Shown here: positions 47,809 to 56,231 of the stretch, piece after piece | How positions within the stretch are numbered: position 1 is the stretch's first letter | Layout of the letters: the number at the start of each line of letters is the position of its first letter | Translations under genes and position numbers: made by a program | Notes under the pieces: model-generated | The model's input: the letters and a program-made list of their open reading frames with translations, nothing else | Database searches by the model: none | What the model was told of the DNA's origin: nothing | NCBI GenBank assembly: GCA_963811885.1 | Contig: CAWETB010000008.1 | Location: forward strand, 62,001 to 126,000 | DNA from: Gaiellasilicea sp963811885 | GTDB lineage: Bacteria > Actinomycetota > Thermoleophilia > Gaiellales > Gaiellaceae | DNA length: 64,000 nt | Direction of reading: 5' to 3'

Positions 47809-48841
47809 ATGACGTACGTCGCCGCGACCGACCGCTACGACCGGATGCAGTACCGCCGCAGCGGCCGCAGCGGCCTGCAGCTGCCTGCGGTCTCGCTCGG
47901 CCTCTGGCACAACTTCGGCCGCGACCGGCCCGTACGAGCTCGGCCGCGCGATCGCGCGCCGCGCCTTCGACCTCGGCATCCTCCACTTCGACCTCGCGAA
48001 CAACTACGGGCCGCCGTTCGGCTCCGCGGAGGAGAACTTCGGCCGGATCCTGAGCGACGACCTCCGCCCCTACCGCGACGAGCTGATCATCTCGACCAAG
48101 GCCGGCTACGACATGTGGCCGGGCCCGTACGGCGAGTGGGGCTCGCGCAAGTACCTGCTCGCGAGCCTCGACCAGTCGCTGGCGCGGATGGGCCTCGAGT
48201 ACGTCGACCTCTTCTACTCGCACCGCTTCGATCCGGAGACCCCGCTCGAGGAGACGATCGGCGCGCTCGACACCGCTGTGCGGCAGGGGAAGGCGCTCTA
48301 CGCCGGCATCTCGTCCTACTCGGCCGCGAAGACGCGGGAGGCGGCCGCGATCGCACGCGACCTGGGTACGCCGATCGTGATCCACCAGCCGTCGTACTCC
48401 ATGCTCAACCGCTGGATCGAGCCGGAGCTGCTCGACACGCTCGAGGCCGAGGGCATCGGCTGCATCGCCTTCTCGCCGCTCGCGCAGGGGATGCTCACCG
48501 ACCGCTATCTCGACGGCATCCCGCCCGACTCGCGGGCCGCCCGCGAGGGCACGGCGCTCGATTCCGAACGGCTGAACGAGGAGACGCTCGCGAAGGTGCG
48601 CGCCCTCAACGAGGTCGCAGCGAGCCGCGGCCAGTCACTCGCGCAGATGGCGATCGCCTGGATCCTCCGCCACCAGGGCGTGACGTCGGCCCTGATCGGC
48701 GCGAGCAGCGTCGAGCAGCTGGAGGCGAACGTGGCGGCGCTCGACCGGCTCGACTTCTCCGACGACGAGCTCGCCGAGATCGACCGCTACGCGACGGAGG
48801 CCGACATCAACCTCTGGGCGCGCTCGAGCAGCGCGGAGTAG
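47809..48841 (+). CDS. Aldo/keto reductase (YghZ / L-glyceraldehyde-3-phosphate reductase type; one frame break)
   Basis: About 343 residues. RMQYRRSGRSGLQLPAVSLG, then after the junction near 47934 the catalytic Tyr region FDLANNYGPPFGSAEENFGR, IISTKAGYDMWPGPYGEWGS, DLFYSHRFDPETPLEETIGA and the cofactor-binding GASSVEQLEANVAALD. Length is 3n+1. This subgroup reduces short aldehydes with NADPH. It is followed 7 bases later by eda, suggesting sugar-acid metabolism. Confidence 0.9.
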
Positions 48842-48848
48842 CTCCCGC

Positions 48849-49452
48849 ATGACTGCGATCGACGAGCTCGCGCGGCAGCGCGTCTTGCCCGTGCTGCGCT
48901 GCAGCGACGCCGCCGACGCACTCGCGACCGCCCGGGCGGCTGCCGCGGCCGGCTGCCGCGTCGTCGAGCTGACGATGTCGACGCCCGGCGTCGAGGACGC
49001 GATCGCACCGCTCGTCGCCGACGGGCTGGTGGTCGCCGTGGGGACGGTTCGGGACGCGCGTGACGTCGCCCGTCTGGCGGACGCGGGAGCGTCGCTCGTG
49101 GTCTCGTTCTGGAATCCGCCCGGCTTCGTCGCGGCGGCCGAGGCGGCGGGTATCGAGGCGATCCCGGGCGGGTTCACCGCCCACGAGCTGGCGGCCGCTC
49201 AGGCGGACGGCGCGACGGTCGTGAAGCTCTTCCCCGCCTCGCTCGCCGGGCCGTGCCTACCTGCCGGCGCTGCGGCCGCTGCTTCCCGACCTGCAGCTGC
49301 TCGTCACCGGAGGGATCGATCCGGACGGTGTCGCACCGTGGCTCGCTGCCGGCGCGCTCGCGGTGGGGCTGGGGAGCAAGCTCGGCACAGCCGGAACGGT
49401 TGGCGCGGCCGAGGTCGAGCGTCGCTGCCGGGCCGCGCTCGCCGCCGTCTGA
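48849..49452 (+). CDS. eda: KDPG/KHG aldolase (one frame break)
   Basis: About 200 residues. VLPVLRCSDAADALATARAA, VVELTMSTPGVEDAI with the catalytic Glu, AVGTVRDARDVARLADAGAS, IPGGFTAHELAAAQADGATV and the Schiff-base Lys in VVKLFPASLAGP. After the junction near 49253 it continues YLPALRPLLPDLQLLVTGGI. It splits 2-keto-3-deoxy-6-phosphogluconate to pyruvate and glyceraldehyde-3-phosphate. Length is 3n+1. Its stop abuts that of the convergent PAC2 gene. Confidence 0.92.
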
Positions 49453-50349
49453 CTAGCGGTCGCGCGGCGTGTCGTCGCCGTTCTCGGCGTCGCGCTCGCG
49501 CAGGAACTGCGTCAGCTCGGCCGCGAGCGCGTCGCCCGACACGTTCGGCATCTCCTCGTGCTCCTCGAGATCGAGCTCATCGGTCCGCTTCTCGAGCTCG
49601 GCGACGTAGGCCGCCGTCTCCTCGTCCGTCGAGACGGCCTCGCTCACCTGCTCGGCGTACGACTCCTCCGCCTCGGCCAGCTCCGTGGTGTCGATCGGGA
49701 CGTCGAGCAGCTGGGCGAGCCGGTCGCAGAGCGCCCGGGCGGCGCGCGGGCTCGGCGCCAGCGAGACGTAGTGCGGCACGGCCGCCCACAGGCTCGCGGC
49801 CGGGATTCCCTCGCGCCGGCACGTGTCCTGGAGGACGCCGACGATCCCGGTCGGGCCCTCGTAGCGCGAATGCTGCAGGCCGAGGTCGGCGACGAGCTCG
49901 GGGTCGCTCGCCGCTCCCGTCACCGGCGCCGCCCGCGTGTGCGGCACATCGGCCAGCAGCGAGCCGAGCGTGACGAGCAGCTCGACGTCGAGATCGCGCG
50001 CCAGGTCGACGACGAGCTTGCTGAAGGTCTGCCAGCGCAGGCTCGGCTCGACGCCGAGCAGCAGCACGACGTCACGCTCGGTCCCGGGGATCCGCGCGTG
50101 GTAGAAGGCGTTCTCGGGCCACTCGATCCGGCGCGTCAAGCCCTCGTCGAGCGAGACGTGCGGCCGGTTCGCCTGGAAGTCGATGAAGTTCTCGGGATCG
50201 ATGTCCGCGAACCGCTCGGCGTTCCAGATCCGCGCGAGGTAACCGGCTGCCAGGGTCGCCCCCTGGCCACCGTCGTTCCAGCCCCTGAACGCCGCAACCA
50301 GCACCGGCCGCTGCAGCGCGGGTCTGCCGACCATGCGCAGCTCGCTCAT
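49453..50349 (-). CDS. PAC2-family (proteasome assembly chaperone-like) protein
   Basis: 298 residues, intact. RPVLVAAFRGWNDGGQGATL, DFQANRPHVSLDEGLTRRIE, LLLGVEPSLRWQTFSKLVVD, ELLVTLGSLLADVPHTRAAP and ASLWAAVPHYVSLAPSPRAA are the actinobacterial PAC2 blocks. It ends with an acidic helix. Its ATG overlaps the stop of ctaA (ATGA). Actinobacterial PAC2 proteins are structurally known but without a firm role. Confidence 0.9.
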   Translation of the reverse strand: MSELRMVGRPALQRPVLVAAFRGWNDGGQGATLAAGYLARIWNAERFADIDPENFIDFQANRPHVSLDEGLTRRIEWPENAFYHARIPGTERDVVLLLGVEPSLRWQTFSKLVVDLARDLDVELLVTLGSLLADVPHTRAAPVTGAASDPELVADLGLQHSRYEGPTGIVGVLQDTCRREGIPAASLWAAVPHYVSLAPSPRAARALCDRLAQLLDVPIDTTELAEAEESYAEQVSEAVSTDEETAAYVAELEKRTDELDLEEHEEMPNVSGDALAAELTQFLRERDAENGDDTPRDR

Positions 50350-51264
50350 CGACTCAGTGTACGCGGGGTGCGCCAGAGAGCGGTCACGAGTCCGACCGTG
50401 CAGGCCCAGACGAGCGCAGCCAGGCCGACGTGGATCAGCACCAGCCACCAGGGCAGCTGGTTGCGCCATTGCAGCTCGCCGACCGTCATCTGCACGAGGA
50501 GAAGGACGAGCAGGACTCCCGCCCACGGCGCGAGCACGCCCGCCCGGTCGCGGTTGCGATGGAGCCAGACGAGCAGGACCAGGAAGGTGAGCCCGAACGC
50601 CGCCGTCGCGCGGACGTGGATGTAGACGGCGTCGAGCAGGTTCCAGAAGCGCTCGATCTCGGCGCTGTCACCGGGATGCGGCCCGGCCGCGGTCGAGACC
50701 GTGCCGGTGAAGACGAGGACACCGCAGGCTCCCGCGAGCGCGAGACCGAGCAGCCGAAGCCACCGCGGCGCCGGTGACTCGACCCGGCCGTGCGCGTTCC
50801 CCCAGGCTTCGACCGCCAGCACGGTCGCCGTCGCGAGCACCACGAGCGCGAGCAGGAAGTGCGTGCCGACCATCAGCGGATGCAGGTCGAGCCGGATCGT
50901 CACCAGCCCGAGCGGCGCCTGCGCGATCGTGCCGAGGAAGGTGAAGGCGGCGAGCCAGCGGGCCCAGCGGACAAGGCCCGGCGTGCGGTAGGCGAAGATC
51001 CAGGTCGCCAGCGAGAGGGCGATCGGGAAGAGCGCCATCACGCGGTTCCCGAACTCGATCGACGAGTGCTCGCCGACGGCCGGGAAGAACGCTCCCTGCT
51101 GGCAGCCCGGCCACGACTCGCACGCGAGTCCCGAGCCGGTCAGCCGCACGGCGGCGCCCGGTGAGGACGATCAGGTAGAGCGAGATGGCCGAGGCGAGCG
51201 CGAGGCGTGCGTAGCGCGCGGCGGTCAGCTCGCGCCGGCCGGTGCCTGTCGCGGTCGTCTCCAC
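50346..51264 (-). CDS. ctaA: Heme A synthase (COX15/CtaA; one frame break)
   Basis: About 305 residues with eight membrane helices. After the junction near 51160: RLTGSGLACESWPGCQQGAF (the redox Cys pair), SSIEFGNRVMALFPIALS, LHPLMVGTHFLLALVVLATA, YIHVRATAAFGLTFLVLLVW and LVLIHVGLAALVWACTVGL supply His ligands. The first-helix position reads EFGNR, as in other actinobacterial CtaA proteins. It oxidises heme O to heme A for cytochrome oxidase. GTG at 51264. Length is 3n+1. Confidence 0.92.
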
Positions 51265-51347
51265 GGCATCGAGTGTAGGCGTCAGCCGCCGACCTGGATC
51301 GCACCGCCGCCGCCGACGAGCACGGGCTCAACGAGGGCGTCGAGGTC

Positions 51348-52370
51348 CTAGTGCAGCGAAACCCCGGATCCCTCGACGACGCGTCCGACGCGGCACACGA
51401 AGAGCTTCCGCGACGCGAACTCCGCCTGCAACACCGCTCCCTTGTCGGCCGGCAGCGAGACGAGCAGCCCGCCCGCGGTCTGCGGGTCGTATGCGAGCGC
51501 GAGCTGCGCCTCCGAGAGGTCGCCCGCCTCGACGTGCGGGCCGGCGAAGTCGCGGTTGCGGCGGTCGCCGCCCGTCCGGATGCCCGCTTCGGCCTGCTCC
51601 AGCGCGCCGGGGAAGAACGGAAGCGCGGCGGCGTCGAGCTCGATCCGGACGCCGCTCCGCTCCGCCATCTCGTGCGCGTGCCCGAGCAGGCCGAAACCGG
51701 TGACGTCCGTGACCGCATTCGGCTCGAACGGGCGGAGCGCGTCGGCTGCGTCGCGGTTGAGCGCCGTCATCGCCTCGGTCGCCGCCTCCAGCCCCTCTTC
51801 GTGGCGCCGCCCCTCGCGCGCGGCGTGCAGGAGCATCCCGGTGCCGAGCGGCTTCGTCAGGAAGAGCGCATCGCCCGGCCGGGCGCCGCTCTTCGGCCAG
51901 AAGCCGTCCGGGTGGACCGTGCCGACGACCGCGAGCCCGTACTTCGGCTCCTCGTCGCGGAGCGTGTGGCCGCCGGCGAGGATCGCGCCGGCCGCGCGCA
52001 CCTGCTCGTCGGCGGCGCCGAAGATCGCGGCGAGCGTCTCGTTCGGAAGGCTCTCCGGGAACGCCGCGATCGAGAGCGCGAGCAGCGGCGAGCCGCCCAT
52101 CGCGAAGACGTCGTTGAGCGCATTCGTCGCCGCGATCCGGCCGTAGAGCGCCGGGTCGTCGACGAGCGGCGGGAAGAAGTCGAGCGTGAAGACGAGCGCG
52201 CGCTCGTCGTCGAGCTTGTAGACGGCCGCGTCGTCGGAGGGAGCGAGCCCGACGAGGAGGTTCTCGGCCTCGGCCGGCACGAAGCCGCGCAGCAGCTCCT
52301 CGAGCCGCGCCGCCGGGTACTTCGCCGCGCAGCCGCCGCTCGGCGCGAGGGAGGTCAGGCTCGTCGACAC
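51348..52370 (-). CDS. selD: Selenide, water dikinase (selenophosphate synthase), Cys form
   Basis: 340 residues, intact, GTG start. The active-site loop is APSGGCAAKYP: Cys14 and Lys17 keep the Cys-x-x-Lys spacing of E. coli SelD, and no Sec codon is used. Further blocks are NLLVGLAPSDDAAVYKLDDE, ATNALNDVFAMGGSPLLALS, ILAGGHTLRDEEPKYGLAVV and AVTDVTGFGLLGHAHEMAER. It makes selenophosphate from selenide and ATP. No selA, selB, selC or ybbB is in this window, so the selenium route cannot be told. Confidence 0.94.
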   Translation of the reverse strand: MSTSLTSLAPSGGCAAKYPAARLEELLRGFVPAEAENLLVGLAPSDDAAVYKLDDERALVFTLDFFPPLVDDPALYGRIAATNALNDVFAMGGSPLLALSIAAFPESLPNETLAAIFGAADEQVRAAGAILAGGHTLRDEEPKYGLAVVGTVHPDGFWPKSGARPGDALFLTKPLGTGMLLHAAREGRRHEEGLEAATEAMTALNRDAADALRPFEPNAVTDVTGFGLLGHAHEMAERSGVRIELDAAALPFFPGALEQAEAGIRTGGDRRNRDFAGPHVEAGDLSEAQLALAYDPQTAGGLLVSLPADKGAVLQAEFASRKLFVCRVGRVVEGSGVSLH

Positions 52371-52479
52371 CGCCCCAAGATACGCCTCGCGTCTTTCCCG
52401 GCGCGTCGCTCGCGGAGCGTAGGCCGGTGGAACAGTGCGTGAGCACGGGCCGCCGGCTGGAGCTTCGCGAGCGCGCGAG

Positions 52480-52600
52480 CGTTCGCCGGAGGCCGGCTCC
52501 GCCGGCCGGGAGGCGAATGCGGCCGGGAAGACGCGACGGCGGCCGGGGAGCCGCCGTCGCTACTCAGGGGAGAGGAGGAGCCTGGGTATCTGGGCCCAGG
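52480..52600. other. Three strong hairpins in the selD / SDR intergenic gap
   Basis: The 281-base gap holds nested stems. CGTTCGCC (52480-52487) pairs with GGCGAATG (52512-52519) and encloses GGCCGGC-TCC-GCCGGCC (52491-52507). A perfect 11-base stem GCGACGGCGGC (52533-52543) / GCCGCCGTCGC (52550-52560) follows, then CCTGGG (52581-52586) / CCCAGG (52595-52600). There is no T-run or coding potential. It could be a leader RNA of the SDR gene, a terminator or an unrecognised RNA. Confidence 0.4.
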
Positions 52601-52651
52601 TTCGCGGTCCTGATAGCGACTCCTTGCGCGTTTCTGAGATAGTCGAAACGC

Positions 52652-53342
52652 GTGCCGTCAGCGTTGATCACCGGGGGCTCTTCGGGCATCGGACTCGCGA
52701 TCGCGAGGATGCTCCGCGACGAGGGATTCGAGCTCACGCTCGCGTCGCGCACCGCCGAGAAGATCGAAGCGGCGGGGGCCGAGCTCGGGGCGACCGCGAT
52801 CGCCGCCGACGTCTCGAAGCCCGAGGACTGCGAGCGCATCGTCGCGCGAGCACGTCGAGCGAACCGGCGGTCTCGACCTGCTCGTCAACTCGGCCGGGAT
52901 CGGCATCGCGGGCCGGGTCGAGGACGCCCAGCTGAAGCACATCGACCGGCAACTCGCGATCAACCTGCGCGGCCTGGTGCTGGTCTCGCAGGCCGCGATC
53001 CCGCACCTCCGCGAGACGAAGGGGTGGATCGTCAACCTTGCCTCGATCGCAGGCACGCAGCCGGTGCCGATCCTGCCGATCTACGCGGCGACCAAGGCCG
53101 CGGTGATCTCGCTCACGCACTCGCTCAACGCCGATCTCGACGACGACGGCGTCCGCGCGATCGCGATCTGCCCCGGATTCGTCGACACGCCGATGGCCGA
53201 GTTCGCGGGGCTCGCCGCCGACGAGATGATCCAGCCCGAGGACTGCGCCGAGGTCGTGCGGATGTGCCTCCGGCTCAGCCCGCGCGCGCGCGTGCCGCAG
53301 GTCGTGATCGAGCGCGTCGGCTCGAGCGGCAAGATCGCCTAG
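52652..53342 (+). CDS. Short-chain dehydrogenase/reductase (one frame break)
   Basis: About 229 residues from a GTG. Cofactor motif ALITGGSSGIGLAIARMLRD. After the junction near 52848 come LLVNSAGIGIAGRVEDAQLK and the catalytic Ser/Tyr/Lys in NLASIAGTQPVPILPIYAAT-K. It then has RAIAICPGFVDTPMAEFAGL. Length is 3n+1. Substrate unknown. It is convergent with the lipoprotein gene. Confidence 0.9.
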
Positions 53343-53350
53343 GTCGCCGG

Positions 53351-54270
53351 CTAGCTGAGCCGCTTCACGGCGGCGTCGAGCTCGTTGACCGAGACGGTGC
53401 CCTCGAAGCGCGACTTGATCGTCCCGTCGGAGCCGACCAGGAACGTCCACGGCTCGGACGGGCAGCTTCCACTCCCGCACCCACGTGTTCTCGCCCTTCG
53501 TGGGGTCGTTGTCCTTGTAGATCTCGGCATGGATGAACTCGATGCCCGACTTCGCGTGCTTCTTGCGAACGGCGCTGACCACGTCGACGACCGGGCCGCA
53601 GGTGCGGCTCGTGCAGTACTTCGGCGTCGCGAAGACGACGACGAACGGCTTCTTCGCCGCGACCGCGTCCTGCGACCGACATGCGATAGAGCTGCGGGTC
53701 GGGGTTCGTCGAGGTCGTCAGCTCCTTCAGCGTCGCGTTCGCGAGCGTCGGCGTGTTCGAGGGGAACGCCGCTGCACCCACGTCCGGGGCAGCCGTCTCG
53801 CTGTTGACGACGACGTTGCCGACCGCCTGGATCTTGCGGCCCCCGACCGGCTCGGCGAGGACCCAGTACTTGCCGGGCTTGTCGAGCTTCAGGTGCGAGA
53901 CGAACACGTCCTGCACCTCGCCGGGCTCCGGCGGGCTACCCGGGACGCCGACCGGCTCGGACTTGGCGATCGTCTCTGCGAACGGCTTCGCCTTCAGGTC
54001 GTCGGCGAGCCAGACCTTTGCCGTCGGCCGCGTGACGACGCGACCCTGGCCGTCGACGACGAGGAACGTGAACCGAACCGTGCCCGGGCCGAAGTCGGAC
54101 GTGCCGGGGACGATCGCGACGTCCTCGCCGGGGGCGCGCCAAAGCGCCTCGAGCGTCGGGGACGTCTCGACGGTCGACGTAGCGTCCGGCTCCTCCTGCG
54201 CTGAGGAGGAGCCGCCGCAGCCTGCCGCAATCAAGCAGGCGGCTAGAGCGAAAGCCGCGGCATAGCGCAC
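53351..54270 (-). CDS. Thioredoxin-fold lipoprotein (two frame breaks)
   Basis: About 305 residues. Lipobox in ACLIAAGCGGSSSAQ. A first all-beta domain (VRFTFLVVDGQGRVVTRPTA, GKYWVLAEPVGGRKIQAVGN) is followed, after the junction near 53672, by a thioredoxin-like domain KKPFVVVFATPKYCTSRTCG with CxxxxC, and, after another near 53458, EPWTFLVGSDGTIKSRFEGT. Length is 3n+2, as expected for two extra bases. An extracytoplasmic thiol or metal-handling role is likely, possibly in oxidase assembly. Confidence 0.83.
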
Positions 54271-54297
54271 ACGACGAGTCTAGCCAGGGTTGTCGGG

Positions 54298-54399
54298 CTA
54301 GCAGCCGTCCGACCAGCTGAGGAGCCGCTGAAGGGCCGCACCCCACGAGGCGAGAAAGATCGACGCCGCCAATGCGAAGAACAGCAGGCGATTCTTCAT
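54298..54399 (-). CDS. 33-residue peptide with N-terminal hydrophobic segment, next to the XRE-TPR regulator
   Basis: An intact 33-codon gene. It starts MKNRLLFFALAASIFLASWG (basic start then hydrophobic stretch) and ends AALQRLLSWSDGC. AAAGGAGGAGG stands three bases before the ATG, one of the best ribosome sites in the window. It begins 19 bases after the stop of the regulator gene, so both are on one transcript. The build resembles pro-peptides of RRNPP quorum systems, with an export signal and a short C-terminal part. It could also be a simple one-helix membrane peptide. No homologue is known to me. Confidence 0.68.
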   Translation of the reverse strand: MKNRLLFFALAASIFLASWGAALQRLLSWSDGC

Positions 54400-54418
54400 T
54401 TGCCTCCTCCTTTCTTCC

Positions 54419-55765
54419 TTAGAACCGCAAGTCCTGAAGAGCTTCGGCTGCATTCCGGTACAGCCGGGCTGCTTCAACGTCCTCACCGCGCCGCGCGGCA
54501 AGGTCTCCCAACGCCACCCACGCCCCAGCGCGGTGGCTGATCGACGAGAGCTGCTCGAAGGTCGCATCGGCTGCGCGGAACGACTGTTCCGCGTCGTCGA
54601 GACGATCCCGCTCGAGCAGCGAACGGCCGAGCACGATCTGCGCCTGGCCGATCTCGTCGAGGAAGTCTTCGCGGCCGTCGAGCAGCCGCAGCGCCTCGCG
54701 CGCGTGCTCCTCCGCCGCATCCCACTCGCCCAGGCGCAGGTGCACCGTGGCGAGGCCGTTCACTGCCTGGCCGGCATCGGCCTGCGAGTCGGCCTCGACC
54801 GCGACGGCGAACGACGCCTTCAGCTGCTCGATCGCCTCGCGCGGCTTCCCGAGCAGGAGGCTGAGGCCGCCGAGGTTGTTCAGCAGCCGGCCGACCGTGC
54901 GCTCGTCGTCGAGCTCCTGGAAGAGGCTCTTCGCCTTCTCGGCGTAGTTGCGCGAGAGCACCCAGTGACCCGTGCGCTCGGCGACCAGCGACGCCTGGAA
55001 GAACGCGGCCGCCATCTTGCGGCGGTCGTCGACGCCCTCGGCGAGCTCGAGCGCGTGCTCGGCATCCTCACGCGCCGCCTCGAAGTCGCGCTGGCGACGG
55101 TGGCAGCGGGAGCGCCAGTGGTAGATGTCCGACCGGAGCCCGTCGCACGGGAGGTCGGAGCTCTGGGCGAGCGACAGCGCCTCGTCGAGCAACGCGACCG
55201 CGGTCGACGTGCTCGCAAGCTTGTACCGGGCGACGCCGAGCCCGAAGACGATCTCGGCGCGGTCGACGTCGGAGAAGACGGAGCCCTCGGCAAGCGCCCG
55301 CGCGGTGTTGAGCAGGTCGATCGCCGTGCGGACGTCCCCCTCCTGCAACCGCGCCCAGGCCTCGCCCGAGCGGGTACGGACGTCGAGCTCGATCGAGTTC
55401 GTCGCCTCCACCGCGGCGCGCACGTCCTCGTAGGCCTCGACGGCCTCCTTGTACTGGTACGAGTTCGACAGCGCCTCGGCGCGCGCGAGCAGGGCCTCGA
55501 CCCGGCTGCGCTCGTCCGTCGAGATGCCGCTGGAAAGGAAGGCGGGATCGACGTTCAGGCGCTGCGCCAGCCACTCCACCGTCTCGGCGGTCGGGCGGGT
55601 CTTCCCCCGCTCGATCTGGCTGACGTACTCCTTCGAGAAGCGGTCTCCGGCCAGCTCGGTCTGCGTCAGGCCTGCTGCGACGCGAAGAAGGCGGAGGCGG
55701 TCGCCCAGCCGCGCACCCGAAGGGGCAGCAGAAGCGATGCGATGGGCGGCGGTGATCTCGGTCAT
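54419..55765 (-). CDS. XRE-family regulator with C-terminal TPR-like array
   Basis: 448 residues, intact. The N-terminal HTH is at about 20-76 (LGDRLRLLRVAAGLTQTELA, then KEYVSQIERGKTRPTAETVE). From about residue 82 onward the protein is a helical repeat array: EALSNSYQYKEAVEAYEDVR, GVARYKLASTSTAVALLDEA, LLNNLGGLSLLLGKPREAIE, NGLATVHLRLGEWDAAEEHA. The arrangement and length match peptide-sensing RRNPP regulators (PlcR, Rgg, NprR, AimR), though TPR-XRE proteins of other roles exist. The ATG at 55765 is chosen over upstream in-frame starts because the HTH begins 20 residues later. Probably autoregulated at 55857-55899. Confidence 0.88.
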   Translation of the reverse strand: MTEITAAHRIASAAPSGARLGDRLRLLRVAAGLTQTELAGDRFSKEYVSQIERGKTRPTAETVEWLAQRLNVDPAFLSSGISTDERSRVEALLARAEALSNSYQYKEAVEAYEDVRAAVEATNSIELDVRTRSGEAWARLQEGDVRTAIDLLNTARALAEGSVFSDVDRAEIVFGLGVARYKLASTSTAVALLDEALSLAQSSDLPCDGLRSDIYHWRSRCHRRQRDFEAAREDAEHALELAEGVDDRRKMAAAFFQASLVAERTGHWVLSRNYAEKAKSLFQELDDERTVGRLLNNLGGLSLLLGKPREAIEQLKASFAVAVEADSQADAGQAVNGLATVHLRLGEWDAAEEHAREALRLLDGREDFLDEIGQAQIVLGRSLLERDRLDDAEQSFRAADATFEQLSSISHRAGAWVALGDLAARRGEDVEAARLYRNAAEALQDLRF

Positions 55766-55856
55766 GGGGGCGTTCGATCCTCGGTTGACGGAGTGAAGCG
55801 GGAAGTGGAGTGAACCGCGTACCCCTTTGCGGGGATTTTTCGGCTCCGATGGCGCA

Positions 55857-55923
55857 GTCAAGTGAATCTACCGCAAATCACTTGACCGAGCTACTTGACT
55901 TTTTCGGACGGTGCTCGTACAGT
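55857..55923 (+). promoter_or_regulatory. Palindromic operator overlapping a divergent promoter
   Basis: GTCAAGTGA (55857-55865) and TCACTTGAC (55878-55886) form a perfect 9-base inverted repeat with a 12-base centre. A third half-site ACTTGAC (55893-55899) overlaps TTGACT (55895-55900), the -35 of a plus-strand promoter with a 17-base spacer and -10 TACAGT (55918-55923). On the minus strand TTGACT (55856-55861) could drive the regulator gene, though its -10 (AAATCC) is weak. The adjacent XRE regulator is the likely binder. Confidence 0.65.
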
Positions 55924-55929
55924 GCGGCT

Positions 55930-56108
55930 TGCTCAACTTGCACCGACCGACGCCAGGCTCGTGTGCAAGGGCGCGCCACCGAAAAGGCGACCGCCGCAAC
56001 CGCAGGAGCGTGATCGAGCCGCAGGGTCACGATTCTCGGAGTGTCGCCGAGTGGCAGCTTGCCTCAAGAAACGTCCCCGGAGCCGCAGCCGGGGACGTTT
56101 CGTCTTTT
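55930..56108 (+). ncRNA. Candidate ~180-nt small RNA divergent from the XRE-TPR regulator
   Basis: The segment lies between the 55895-55923 promoter and a strong intrinsic terminator, and no convincing protein is encoded. Visible stems include CTTGCAC/GTGCAAG near the 5' end, CGTGA...TCACG, and CTCGG-AGTGTCG-CCGAG. It does not contain the hallmarks of tmRNA, SRP RNA or RNase P RNA. The 5' end is inferred from the promoter. A short peptide cannot be fully excluded. Confidence 0.5.
56069..56108 (+). terminator. Strong intrinsic terminator of the candidate small RNA
   Basis: AAACGTCCCCGG (56069-56080) pairs perfectly with CCGGGGACGTTT (56089-56100) around an 8-base loop, followed by CGTCTTTT. 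It is the best Rho-independent terminator in the window. Confidence 0.85.
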
Positions 56109-56116
56109 AAGACCTG

Positions 56117-56163
56117 GGCGCAATCAGAACCGGGATCTGCGGGAGCAGATCCCGGTTCGCGCC
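56117..56163. terminator. Large bidirectional hairpin after the TetR gene
   Basis: AACCGGGATCTGC (56128-56140) and GCAGATCCCGGTT (56145-56157) form a perfect 13-base stem with loop GGGA, flanked by an outer GGCGC (56117-56121) / GCGCC (56159-56163). It stands between the sRNA terminator and the end of the convergent TetR gene. It is a transcription barrier or a structured element. Confidence 0.6.
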
Positions 56164-56231
56164 AAGACCCCTGAAGGGTCGCTTCGCTCCCGCGCACGGC
56201 ATGACCAGGCGCTGCGCTGTCGCTCGGCGTT

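Noticed and set aside
52440..52650. A possible tRNA-Sec (selC) beside selD
   Set aside because: No TTCAA-type anticodon loop and no GGTTCGA T-loop with pairing flanks is present. The stems do not fold into a tRNA.
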